NCBI RefSeq assembly: GCF_021869535.1
Contig: NW_026262690.1
Span: forward strand, 15,773,001-15,837,000
Source of the DNA: Mytilus californianus
Lineage: Eukaryota; Mollusca; Bivalvia; Mytilida; Mytilidae
Length of the DNA stretch: 64,000 nt
Direction: 5' to 3'
How positions within the stretch are numbered: position 1 is the stretch's first letter; the number at the start of each line of letters is the position of its first letter. Positions 12,408 to 23,639 of this stretch are shown in pieces. The notes under the pieces were generated by a model. That model did no database searches and was not told the origin of the DNA. It saw only the letters and a list, made by a program, of their open reading frames with translations. The position numbers and the translations under genes are program-made.

Positions 12408-14000
12408 TACGGTCTTCAACAATGAGTAAAACCCATATCGTATAGTCTAAAACGGCCCGACATGAAAAATGTGAAACAATTCATACGAGAAAATAAACGA
12501 CCTAATTTATAACAAAACAATGTACGAAAAAAATATGACAGATATGAACCAACGACAACCACTGAAACACAGTCTCCTGACTTCAGACAGGCACATGTTT
12601 GTGAGCGCTCAACCTTCCCCTGACCTGGGGCAGAAGTGTAACGGCACACCATAAGAACAAACTGAAAGAATCAGTTGCAATTTGCTTAACTCAAAAGATC
12701 ATTGGCACAAAACCAACTAAGATAAAACCAATAGACACAAAGCACCGAAATAAGAGTACTTGTAATAACTAAAATCTAGTTCAAAGCCAATTACAGCTTA
12801 TAAATAAATCATTTTCTCCTTGACTAAAGTATCAATCAGTACACTTCCAGCGTGAAAGCGTCATAAACATTCTTAGAAACGCACGACCTTGTGCAATGCC
12901 AACATATAAATAAACAGTATCGACAGGATGTAGATGTAGATGTCCTCATAACTGTACATATATAGGAATATATATTAAATTATGTTTAATTTTTCAAAAA
13001 CAATTTCAATGTTAGTACCAATACAACAATATATAAAGATATGACTTCTGTGCTAAATTGATAAACTTTAAGAATAATTTGTTCATAGGATTAATTTGTT
13101 AACATGGATCGTATCTAAATATACGGGCTTCGTAAAAATTAGGATGTGATATCCCGTTTTTAATAAGACCTTTACAGGTACAGCCAAATTTCCTAACCAA
13201 ATCTTTGTATCTATGAAAAAAATGGTAATTAATTTGTGGTAACTAAATCCTTGACTTAATTAATGATTTATCAGTTATACTATTATACACAAATTACGTT
13301 TATTGAAATCCGAAAAGCGACTACAGACACGAGCATAATCCGAAAAGCGACTACAGACACGAGCATAATCCGAAAAGCGACTACAGACACGAGCATAGCG
13401 AACAAGTTGTGAAATAAACACACCTTTAGAAGGGACCAAAGGAACATCCCCGTCCCAATAGGGGAAAACCGTCGGGAATGAAAAATGCGTTTCTTTTGTT
13501 GTAAATTTATTGTATAAATTTTCCTGTGTGATACTGAAATATTAAAATCTAGAAAAGGACAATTATTACTGTCTGTGTAAGATTTATTTAAAGTAAGTTC
13601 CTTTGGGTAAATTTCCGCAGTAAAATGCTAAATTTCTTGATTATTTAAAGCAAAAATATCACCAATATAACGGTAAGTGTTTTTAAATTCATCAATTAAA
13701 TGTCATTTAGGCGGATCTTTACTTAGTTTGGGCATAAACTGTGATTCATAAGAATTCAGGAACAAGTCTGCTAAAAAAGGGGTCCAATCGGTGCCCATAG
13801 GAATATCTACAACCTGTCGATAAACTTTATTCCTGAAACGTGCATCATGACCATAATGTTGTCAAGAAGAAAATTTAAAGCTTTAATAATCTCAACACAG
13901 TTCCAGTAAGAATATCTAGGATATTTCCATTTTTCATTACAGAAGGCTTTATATGAGTTGTAGCAAATAAATCTGAAACCTTAAACTACATTTGTGACAT
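12408..14000 (-). mobile_element. 5'-truncated Penelope-like retroelement with RT and 3' UTR
   Basis: Read on the minus strand: RT core with DIPMGTDWTPFLADLFLNSY, then YRYIGDIFALNN (the YIDD box is mutated to YIGD), then IYPKELTLN and CPFLDFNIS. The C-terminal part has QLVRYARVCSRFSDF and RKFGCTCKGLIKNGISHPNFY. A 3' UTR runs from about 12930 to 12408 and matches copies at 6.4 kb and 22.7 kb. A 30-bp in-frame triplication sits in the C-terminal part. Stops and frameshifts make it inactive. Confidence 0.8.
13307..13396 (-). repeat. 30-bp triplication inside retroelement
   Basis: Three exact copies of a 30-bp unit. On the minus strand each encodes YARVCSRFSD, so the element's reading frame is kept while a conserved peptide is repeated three times. 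Exact identity points to a recent event. Confidence 0.93.
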
Positions 14001-14479
14001 CACTAAACGAAAAACTATAATGGCATACAGAAATCAACAACTACCATTTGACGTAATCCTCCTGGCATATGCATTCTTTGTGACATAACGAATGTGGTGG
14101 GATTGAACCGGTTTGTGAGCGCCCAACCTCTCCAAATATGGGATATTGGTAATGTCTACGATACTACGTGCCTCCAAACTTACTTATAAACCATGCTATA
14201 ATATTTGTTCCTGAATATTTTGTCTATTTGGAATTACTTTTATTTTCATTTTTCAGCTTCTATTTGACGTCAGTGTCGCAAAACATTTAAAAAACTAAGC
14301 AAAACTACCCCCTCCCCTAAAACAAAAAAAAAAAAACCAAACAAACTGAAAAATAGTCCAAAGCCCTTTTTCAATTTTTACAAGGTCGGGCTTTCCCATA
14401 CTCATAGATTAAACAAAGCACACTAAATGGATTAAGTTAAAGACGTCGAAATTCATTCGGATGGGTGAGCCGATCATTT

Positions 14480-14885
14480 GTAAAGTTGAAATCATCCCTT
14501 CGTAAATTTTACGGACGCCATCACGAGTTGGTTGACTGTTATGGAGTATCCGTTTCACAGATGACAACGGATATGTTCAAATTGTCGTAACTATAATCTC
14601 GTTCCCTTTTTGCCCGAATGTGACCTACCGAATTAGACTTATCACCGGATTTGTACTAACATTGAGCAACACGACGGATGCCACATGTGGAGCAGGATCT
14701 GCTTACTCTTTCGGAGTAGCTGAGATCACCCGTAGTTTTTAGTTGGGTTTGGTTTTCTATGTTGTGTTCTGTGTACAGTTGTTTGTCTGTTTGTCACTTT
14801 CTTTTTTGGCCATGGCGTTGTCAGTATATTTTCGACTTATGAGCTTTAATGTCCCTTTGGTATAATTCACCTCTTTTTTGCAATG
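14480..14885 (+). mobile_element. Penelope-like 3' end, second subfamily
   Basis: Begins with the coding tail RKFYGRHHELVDCYGVSVSQM followed by a short terminal coding remnant. After it comes the 3' UTR whose last part reads TTGGCCATGGCGTTGTCAGT and ends at a T-rich run near 14880. I recognise this tail as very common in mussel genomes. It lies head-to-head with the element at 12408-14000. Confidence 0.75.
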
Positions 14886-14949
14886 CAAACATGTTTTTAA
14901 TGGAATGACTAATAGCTATGTACAATTGACAGTTTACATTTCTAAGATA

Positions 14950-16135
14950 AACAAGAGTGCACACGCTGAAATGTCTCGCCTTCTTTACTACATTGTAATC
15001 ATTGATATTATGTTGATAGTTCTAAATATAAAGCTTTACTACAACTATCACATAAACTTAACATGATCAAAGAAAATGAGGTCAAGGTCATGTAAACCAA
15101 ACAAGAAATACATGTACACCTTACAATAATTCAATACACTAAATATAGTTGACCTATTGCTTATAGTTTCTAAGATACAGACTTAACCAAGAAAACTAAA
15201 CATTGGCTAATGAACCATGAAAATGAGGTCAAGGTCAGATGAACCATGCCAGGCAGACATGTACAGCTTGCAATCCTTCCATACAACAAATATAGTTGAC
15301 CTATTGCTTATAGAAATAGAAAAACAGACCAACACACAAAAACTTAACACTGAGCTATTAACCGTGAAAATGAGGCCAAGGTCAAATAAAACCGGCCAGA
15401 CAGACATGTACATCATAAAAGATTTCCATACACCAAATATAGTAGACCTATTGCATATAGTATTAGAAAAAAAGATCAAAACTCAAAAATTTAACATTGA
15501 CCACTGAACCATGAAAATGAGGTCAAGGTCAGATGACACCTCCCAGCTAGACATGTACACCTTACAATCATTCCATACACCAAATATAGTAGACTTATTG
15601 CATACAGTATAAGAAAAACAGACCAAAACACAAAAACTTAACTATAACCACTGAACCATGAAAATTAGGTCAAGGTCAGATGACACCTGCCAGTTGGACA
15701 TGTACACCTTACATTCCTTCCATACACCGAATATGCTAGACCTATTGCTTCTAGTATCTGAGATATGGACTTGACTACAACAAAACTTAACCTTGTTCAC
15801 TGATCCATAAAATGAGGTCGAGGTCAAGTGAAAACTGTCTGACGGGCATGAGGACCTTGCAAGGTACGCACATACCAAATATAGTTATCATTTTACTCAT
15901 TATAAGAGAGAAATTAACATTACAAAAAATCTTAACTTTTTTTCAAGTAGTCACTGAACCATGAAAATGAGGTCATGGACAATGGACATGTGACATAAGG
16001 CATCTATATACAAAATATGAAGCATCCTGGTCTTCCACCTTCTAAAATACAAAGCTTTTAAGAAGTTAGCTAACGCCGCCGCCGCCGCCGCCGCCGGATC
16101 ACTATCCCTATCTCGAGCTTTCTGCGCAGACAATT
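14950..16135 (+). mobile_element. Element with central ~150-bp tandem repeats (copy 1)
   Basis: Starts AACAAGAGTGCACACGCTGA and carries about six units of roughly 150 bp. Each unit contains AACCATGAAAATGAGGTCAA, ACATGTACACCTTACAATC and CAAATATAGT(T/A)GACCTATTGC. It ends with a (GCC)n run at 16076-16096 and GGATCACTATCCCTAT. Copy 2 at 36345-37480 has the same start, repeats and end, so this is a defined mobile unit. The layout fits non-autonomous Helitron-like elements that carry BIV160-type satellite in bivalves. That class name is an inference. It lies in the intron between exons 2 and 3 of gene A. Confidence 0.82.
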
Positions 16136-16529
16136 AAAAAAAAAATGCTACTTGGAAAATGCAATTCTTCTTTCTTTACGTCTTATACTTAAATATTACA
16201 CACATCTTTCCTTCGTATTTCTATGAAAGCTTCCGAAGCAGGCTTAATAACAAGTCCTTCATTTGTCATGATTGGTTCTACACTGTGGTCATGGACAGCT
16301 ACCTAAACAAATCAATTGTTTCTCATGTAAAACATGTTACATAGAAATGGCTTACAAGTATCAATTAATACAAATTACACTGCAAGAAGAATACAAAATA
16401 GATGTATGTAAGAATAATTGTTATTTTCCTTTGTTTCGATTTTTAGTCATAAGCCTTTTTCATTTCATTTAATAATAAACTGTTTTATTTTTATCAAATT
16501 CTCAGGAGCAAATACTGAAAATTACTTAC

Positions 16530-17076
16530 TTTCACTCCAGATGAAAGGGAATGACTGAAATAATCATAATATGTCATAACATTAATGTGCAATTGTAGGT
16601 TGAACATTGCTCCATACATGGTTGTGTATTGGGAACCATCCGAGTTAAATCGTAAACATAAGCCCATGTCAGTGTACACTGGTGAAAATCCATCTTTCTG
16701 TTGTACATGATTGTTGTCGAATAGTGAATAGTAAACTGATTCCCATACATTTTTTGAGCTAGTGTAAAGGTCTTTGTTTGTTGTTGCTGCAAAATATCCT
16801 TCCTGCTCATAGAATGGGTCGCTCCAGTTGATATTTTGGCTATACATGAACAAAGCACTTGTAGCCATATAAAGGTTATTAGTTTTGGCATCCTTTTTTA
16901 TTCCTTGACTTGAACGTGGACTCAAGTTGCAAATGGTGACGGCCGGGAATGACAATTGTTCTTTAAGTTGAATATACGTATTTGAAATTGTCGGGTAGCT
17001 GTAGTAATTCTTTAATTCCACAACAACTGTGTAAATCAGGAAAACAGCGCATATTAGCCAAACTACTATCCAACAA
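16530..17076 (-). CDS. DEG/ENaC gene A exon 2 (TM1 and early ectodomain)
   Basis: Encodes TM1 (CWIVVWLICAVFLIYTVVV), the post-TM1 FPAVTICN motif and the finger region up to GLCLRFN. It ends at the consensus donor GTAAGT (16529) in phase 0. The chosen acceptor, ttacacag at 17077, lies in the middle of a 50-bp triplication. It continues the exon-1 frame, AG + T giving Ser. The outer acceptor at 17180 would be in frame only if a single repeat copy were present. With all three copies it runs into a stop. Confidence 0.85.
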
Positions 17077-17175
17077 CTGTGTAAATCAGGAAAACAGCGC
17101 ATATTAGCCAAACTACTATCCAACAACTGTGTAAATCAGGAAAACAGCGCATATTAGCCAAACTACTATCCAACA
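17021..17175 (-). repeat. 50-bp triplication at start of exon 2
   Basis: Three exact 50-bp copies (17021-17070, 17071-17120, 17121-17170) plus five bases of a fourth. The unit covers most of the TM1 coding sequence. Fifty is not a multiple of three, so two extra copies break the frame. However, each unit ends, on the minus strand, in a pyrimidine-rich run followed by CACAG, which can act as a splice acceptor in the right phase. Confidence 0.95.
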
Positions 17176-17484
17176 AATACTGTAAATAGAAACAACAGTG
17201 TGTTTGCATTGAAATACACTTAAAGTATTTAATAATGTATTGTTCTTTAAATTATCAATTTATAAAGTTGTTTTTTTTTATTTTCGAACTATCATATAAA
17301 AGATTATATAAATAAGAATTTACTTGAAATAAACCTCAAAAAACCAATGTTGAAGTCTGTGTGCTTAAATTTCGGAACAAATAAAAAGATACAAACGTTT
17401 TTCAGTTCTGAACTTAACAATAGATAGGGAACTAAAAAATGCAAAACAAATAAATTAATTATATTTTATTTAAGACAATATTTT

Positions 17485-17661
17485 ACCTTCTGATCAACGG
17501 TCTAGGGTTATTTCTCTCGAAAGTAATCTTTTTAAGACGACAAGTTACCTTCTGATCAACTGTCTACGGTTATTTCTCTCAAAAATAATCTAATTTTAGA
17601 CAACATTTTACCTTCTGATCAACTGTCTAGGGTTATTTCTCTCAAAAGTAATCTTATTTAA
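17485..17661 (-). repeat. 62/63-bp triplication covering exon-1 end and splice donor
   Basis: Three tandem copies have donor ends at 17610, 17547 and 17485. Each carries the end of exon 1 (ERNNPRQLIR in the functional copy), the GT donor and a short piece of intron. The third copy differs in coding only by a silent Phe change and Gln to Pro. The second has Thr to Ile and Pro to Arg. Only the first copy is joined to the start codon, and reading past its donor meets TAA at once. Confidence 0.88.
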
Positions 17662-17778
17662 TCCGTGAAATCCAGTTGTTTGTGTAAAATTTATCCAGAT
17701 TTCTTTTTCTGAATAAGAGTCTTCATCATTTTGTTTTTTGTCCTCATTTTCCATCATTTGTTCACTAGTTTCGTTCAT
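17612..17778 (-). CDS. DEG/ENaC gene A exon 1 (N-terminus, HG gating motif)
   Basis: Starts at ATG 17778-17776 and encodes 55 residues plus two bases. The acidic, Lys-rich start is followed by TTGFHGL, containing the conserved His-Gly pair that controls gating in this family. The donor is AGAAG|GTAAAA at 17611. The last ~48 bases together with the donor are repeated twice more downstream, ending at 17547 and 17485. No upstream exon is needed, since this is the usual length of a cytoplasmic N-terminus. Confidence 0.85.
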
Positions 17779-19680
17779 GAGATAGCCATCTTCATATTAA
17801 GTTGACTAATTTAATAAAGTAATACTACTTTTTTTACATTTTGTCAAAGTTTTTAATGAAAATTAACCTTAATGACAGACTAATTCATAGTATAGCCACC
17901 AATGAAGTCATCGAAATGCTAGAACATTGTCAAACTTGATCAATACCAATTTGATAATTACTCCAGTCAATAATAGAAATATAATTTTTTATCCAATGAT
18001 TGAGACGACTTAGAAAAAACAGAATAAACAATATTGAATGTCATAATCGTCCCAACAAAAGCTACTATTTGTATAGTGATTACAATTAGTAATTTACCAA
18101 ATCGATGATGTAAATACTCAAATATCAAACAACTCTTTTTTCAAAATGGAAAACGTCTTCATTATAATGATAAAACATGTAATCAATCCATTATTCTATT
18201 TACCTTAGATATAATTCACACTTATTCTCAGAACTTAAAACCGTCCCTTTTGACAACTTTTAAACATTACTGTAAATAGTTTTTTTTTATTATTTAATAA
18301 TTTGTGACGATCATAATTATTATATTCAACAAACTAAAACTAATTTTGCTTGTTTATAAGTTTTTTTGACCTGATTGTATTTCGTTTATCACGGTTACTT
18401 AATTCAGTGACAGCAAAGGCTTAAGCGCTTGAGTTGGACTAAACCAAGTTAAGAAAAACTACAGAACGAAATGCTTTGAATGTTTACGGTTAGAGGAAAA
18501 TTTAGTACGTGAGTCTCTGATGCTCATTCTTATAGATTATGTCAGTGTTCATCATTACATATTAGATATATGATCATACATAAAGATACAAAGATTCCGA
18601 TTACTTTTGAGGTAGGTAAGTCTAATGTCAAGGGCATTATTACTAAGAATATACCGATTTTCTTTTTCTTTTACCGTAACTAGGGTAATTGAGATTGTAG
18701 CCAAATATAGTTAGAGAAAATCCTTATTGATTAAGAGGTCATAACATAAAGGTCATATTTAGGGTCAAAACCTGAATGAAGTTGACGGAACCTAGACCGA
18801 TACTGATAAGGATCGCTATGTCTTGCTTTTTGGCTTTCGTCGCATGATGGTAATAAATTGGTAAGAAACGTACTGTATGGACAATAACTCCTATAAGAAA
18901 TCTTTTTACGATTTTGGTCATGTTTATATGTAGATCTTTTTATACTGGCCATTTTGACATGTGCTATATCATTTCTGTCAAGTTTCAAATGTTTGGGGTA
19001 TGTGGTTTCAGAGAAGATTTTGTTTAAAATTGTGTATGTCTTTAAGGGTCAGGCGAACTCATAAAAAGGGCGACGAATAAACCTTTTAACTGATATTAAC
19101 TGACATAATAACGAAAACTTAATTTTAATTAAACAAACATGAAAATGGGATCACGATGTACTCTACCAGAAGGTATTGTACACTTTACACTCATTGAATC
19201 TGGACCAAAAGAAACAGGGACATGAAACTTAAATTAATTTTCAATATCATTTTCTCCCAAAAATCTCCTGTAATTGGTTGTTTTAAAGCATTTTAGAGGT
19301 ACAACATGTGTCTACAATTTTTTAACCCCTCCTCGGATTGTTTATTCACTTGATAAAACGAAATAACGGGCGGAAGGATAAGAAAACTGGTTGAATAATT
19401 TCAAATTATATTGAGGTATGATATGGACAAACACTTCACAATACAGCAATATTGCAGACAGTTGCAAGCAATGCAGTTCCTTATTATGATAAACATTTAT
19501 ATTAGTGAATAAAATTTGCTGATTGTGAGATCCAAGAATGTGGGATCAATAGTTGGTATAACAATTCCAATTTCATATTTCATTCAAAACAATGTTCACA
19601 GTTTCAAGTTTAAAGTATACATTACTTTTGATTCATCTGATAAAACGTATCCGCAATTTTCCGTGTAGGAAATAAATCCA
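17779..19680. other. Upstream of gene A, no gene seen
   Basis: This should hold the promoter of gene A, but I see no TATA box or initiator I would defend. The segment 18600-19100 reads like a dispersed bivalve repeat (it includes GACAATAACTCCTATAAG) and gives an 85-residue minus-strand open frame with no known motif. Confidence 0.4.
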
Positions 19681-19685
19681 AATTG

Positions 19686-19759
19686 AATATAATACCTTGA
19701 TCGAGGTTCATCGACTACAAGTAATTACTAGTAGTCGATGAACCCCAAGGTATTATATA
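19686..19759. repeat. Hairpin
   Basis: Arms TATAATACCTTG…GGTTCATCGACTAC and GTAGTCGATGAACC…AAGGTATTATATA surround a loop of 12 bases, with a small internal bulge. It could be a minimal foldback element. Confidence 0.85.
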
Positions 19760-19764
19760 AGCAG

Positions 19765-22230
19765 TTCAAGAAAACTACGCATGCGCTTAAATACACAAAC
19801 AGACCGTTTGGATTATGTTTTGATAGAGACAATTGTAGTTCTCCATTTCCAAATTTAAGATCAGTATTAAAGTTTTATCAATTCCTGATTGGAACAACAC
19901 CATACACCACTTGAGTACTGACTTCAGTATTTACCTGACAGAAATAGTTTCAACTATAGAATGCAGCGGAATTGCCAAATTGACATCATGCTGAATATAG
20001 ACATTGCTTAATACTGATTTTTCGAATTGTAAAAATAAACGCAACTAAAATAGGGAGATATTAAAACATGAGGATTCTGAAAAAAAAATTAACGGATAGT
20101 TGTTTAGATTCAATCTGTTTGTTTATTTTACTCTTTAATTCAAAACAATCTGAAGAATCTGAGTTATTCATTAATGTAAACCACAAAACAGTTGACGTGA
20201 GCGTCTTGGAAAGTCGATATAAACGTTTAGTCAATAGTAGTTTATTTTCAGATTTCTTGACAGCAATCTTATCACCAAAAATCGATATGTAAGGACAATA
20301 ACGCTAATAAAAGTGAGGCGGAAGATACCAAAGAGATTTTCCTAACTCGAAAACAGTCTACAAAAAACATGAGCAAAAACTTAAGAATGATCAAAACGAA
20401 CCCCAACAAAAACCCTAGGTGATCTCAGGTGCTTCGGAAGGATGATACTAGTCGTGTTGCCCATAACAATTGCACATTTAGGGATGTAACATTTGGGGAA
20501 AGTCGACGGGACAGTGGTTACGACAATTAAAAATCAAAGTATCGTTGGTGTTGTGATCCAGCCATTTTAAACTATGGATAGTCCGACATTTTACTGATCT
20601 CATTTTTCAACCTTTTTTTCTTTATACAAGCTCCTGTAAGACCTTTAGAGACAACCGTCAAAAACTTTGGATAAGTGATGTTGGCCATAATTGTTAACTA
20701 GTATTAAAACACTTTAAACAGAGATGAAACCAAGCGACAATCTAAAATCATGTTAAAAAAAAACAGACAACACAAGGATTGAAACATAGATCGTCATCAT
20801 TTTAATTATTATACTAAAAAATTACAAATGTTATTTTTCCTTTTTAATGTCAACCCTTTCAGCTCATGAAATTCTCAAAAAAGTGTCCTTCTTCTAAGGT
20901 ACTTCTGACAATAACAGTGATTGAAATCACTGATAGAATGACTGGAAAAGTTGTGTGCATAATTTCAAATCATATTCTCATGTATCGTGGTGAACAAAAA
21001 AAATGTGATACATGTATATCACTCTTGCATTAAATTTTTTCCAGCTTGTTTCCCTTAATTTACTTGTAAATGGTTGTTTTCGGGAGTTTTTCTGTGTTTA
21101 AACAAAGTATGCAATTTTTCTGTCTCCTCATAGGATCATTTATTGATTTTTGTTAAATATTATATGACACTAAAGCTGAATGATTTTATTTCATTTCCAT
21201 AACATTTCTAAAACATTTGTAATCCAATTGCCCAAAGATGGAACATTTTTCAATATTGATACACATTATTTTGATATTTCAATTTTTAGAAGAAGCACTG
21301 ATTTTTAAAATTTTCTTTTTTTCAATTGAATAATTGTGACATGATTTGAAACAAAAATCTTCAATTTTTTATGGAAGTTTGACTTGATAATTTCCAGAAA
21401 GAGGCATCGAAAATGCACTTTAACAACACAAAAATTAAATAACTGACTTTTATTTGAATTGGTGTTTTTTTTCATTGAGAAAAAAAAATTCTGTATTCAA
21501 AAATACATGTATAAATACCTCACACTGTTAAATAGCAATATAATGGGAAATAAACAAATACATTTGATTGCAGATAATGTCCAGGTTAGAGTTCTGCAAT
21601 TGTGTTCATTGTTTCAAGCAACTCAATGATTTTTGCATAACTTAATTATCCTAAATTATTGACTAATATCAGATGATTATAACACTGATTTTACAACTAA
21701 AATAGACCCTACTTGCTTTTTTATACATAATATTTTTTTTTATCACGAAATGTATCTTTTTAATCCTTAATCATTTATTTTTGAGACATAATTTACAGAA
21801 TAATTTTATTCAAAGTAGATCAATTAAGATTGGCATAAAATGGAGGTGACTCCAATTAATACTCCCGCCTTTGAATGAAATTGTTTGTAAATAATGTCTA
21901 TCATAATGTTACTGTATCAGTACTCTTACTTGCCCAAGGAAAGATTTGGAATAATAGCATTTCAAAAAAGTGTGGGAATCAACTTTGATATCAATTTATA
22001 CACATCTTGTACCAAATTTTATTCAATAACTTACACAAGTATAAGATACTGATAAAATACTTTGCATAATTCCTACCAACCGCTTAAATTTGATATATTA
22101 CTTTTTCGAATTAATTCATAAATAGTAATTTAATATAAATTTTGATTTAAAGGAAACTATATGCAAGTGTAGATCTAAAATACAGTAGCTGTTCGACTAA
22201 TCTTTTCTAAATTTAAGTGCAAATAACATG
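19765..22230. other. Gene-free AT-rich stretch
   Basis: No recognisable coding sequence, repeat array or RNA. A 74-residue plus-strand open frame at 20068 has no family resemblance. Confidence 0.45.
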
Positions 22231-22239
22231 TCAAAAGTT

Positions 22240-23360
22240 GGCAGTTGATGATTAAATGGTGTATAAAGTTTCTGCAAGTCATAAAAACACTTGGCTAGTT
22301 TCATGATATGTCTTCGACCTAGAGTTCTACACCATCTTAAAAACCGGAGTGAACATATAGATCCAGCATGGCTGCATCAAAAACCTTTCGTCATCTGTGA
22401 AACCACATATTACTTAAAACATTTACTAAATTCTTCATTTGGTTTGGAAGTTTGGCTGTACCTGTAGAAAACTTATTTCAAGCAGGATAGCAAATCCCAG
22501 TTTTTACGGTGATGTTGTTTACCGAGCTCGAAAACTTAGATACGACCCTGGTAAGCTTATAAATCCTTTAAATTAACTTATCTTCTAAAAGGATACCAAT
22601 TCAACACTATCCTCTTTGAATATTGTTTTATATGTATAAATAGTGAGCTTGTTATCAATACATTAAAACCAAAATAAATATAAGCCTTGTACACATATGT
22701 TCATTCACGGTCCTGTCCAATCAGTGCATGTATACCTATATTTGTGCATTGCACAAGGTCCTGTTTTTTCTCTGACTGTTAATGTCTAAATTCATAGGAT
22801 GGTGGATGTGTACTGATTGATACTTCATCCTTAGATACATGATTTTTTTTATTAGTTTCTATTGGCTCTGAACTAGCTTTCAGTAACTGCGAGTACTCTC
22901 AGATTTGTACATTGTGTCTTTTGTGCATCTTTTAAGAGCTTTATTGTGCTTTGCATCGATCTATTGAGTTAAGTGCTTTTCAACTGATTTAAATAGTTTG
23001 TGCTTATGTAATACTGTTATGCCACTGTCTCAGGTAAGGGGGAGGGTTTGGCACCAACAAACGGCATGTTTAATCCCTCCACATTCTGAATGTGCCTGTT
23101 CAAAGTCAAAACCTTTAATTCAGTGGTTGTCGTTTGTTGTTTTGAAAATAAATGAGGCCTTTAGTTTTCTGCTTTAAATTGTTTTACATTTGTTATTTTA
23201 GGGCCTTTCATAGCTTGCTATGCATTATGGAGGTTACACATTGTTTAAGACCGTATGGTAACCTATATTTGCTCTCTTTTACGTCATTTAGTCTCTTGAG
23301 GCGAGTTGTTTCAAAGGCAATTATACCGCATCTTCTCATTTTCACAAGAGAAGATTATTG
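22240..23360 (+). mobile_element. Penelope-like element 3' part and UTR
   Basis: At about 22450-22580 it encodes KFGCTCRKLISSRIANPSFYG and then DVVYRARKLRYDPGKLINP, matching the minus-strand element at 12.4-14.0 kb. A ~780-bp 3' UTR follows, with GTGTACTGATTGATACTT, CTGTCTCAGGTAAGGGGGAG and CAGTGGTTGTCGTTTGTTG. It ends near the sequence CGAGTTGTTTCAAAGGCAAT. The RT core is missing, so it is a 5'-truncated copy. Confidence 0.8.
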
Positions 23361-23639
23361 CAAAGTTTACGATGACGATTGATGACAATAGATGCAAAAT
23401 AATAGCAAATAATTATTTAAATGGACAAATAGAAGTAGGTCAAAGAAAATCAACATTCCATGTAAAAACTGGGGACCTTAAGACATCTGTATAGAAGATA
23501 TGGATTATTTAGTGTTTCCACCTTCTAATTAATAAACTTCCCATACTCTAGTGTGTGCAAGGTGTCGATGCTGCCGGATAGGCGTACCCATGTATTGTAT
23601 TCTTAAACATTTGTAAAAAGCAAGACAATTCCTGGTGAA

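Larger units (their letters stand above)
2548..17778 (-). pseudogene. DEG/ENaC sodium channel gene A, probably disrupted
   Basis: Degenerin/epithelial sodium channel family: trimeric plasma-membrane cation channels with two membrane spans and a large Cys-rich ectodomain. Exons recognised, 5' to 3': 17778-17612, 17076-16530, ~11607-11415, 6396-6340, 5408-5252, 3511-3417, 2720-2548. All junction phases agree, for a sum of 463 codons. Landmarks: gating motif HG at residues 38-39, TM1 about 58-76, FPAVTICN 99-106, a PAPY motif, the Cys-rich thumb/palm with CDCPQAC, and a TM2 exon with GGQLGLFL. A stretch of about 20-25 residues usual for the family just after exon 2 is missing, so a small exon may be undetected. 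Exon 7 has an in-frame TGA at 2688-2686 in place of the first Gly of the GAS selectivity filter, removing TM2. Tandem triplications lie on both sides of intron 1. It may be a pseudogene, a null allele or a sequence error. Family assignment is sure, functional state is not. Confidence 0.85.

Noticed and set aside
12067-12652. Plus frame at 12067 and minus frame at 12416
   Set aside because: Both lie in Penelope-like coding remnants or 3' UTR and do not carry a separate gene.
16076-16096. (GCC)n run as a CpG-island promoter
   Set aside because: It is the tail of the satellite-carrying element and is found at the same place in the decayed second copy.
14950-16135. Regular repeats that might suggest a CRISPR-like array
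   Set aside because: Units are ~150 bp, diverged, without unique spacers, and in a metazoan genome. They fit satellite repeats.
18731-18988. 85-residue minus-strand frame upstream of gene A
   Set aside because: Looks like translation of a dispersed non-coding repeat. No domain and no splice partner.
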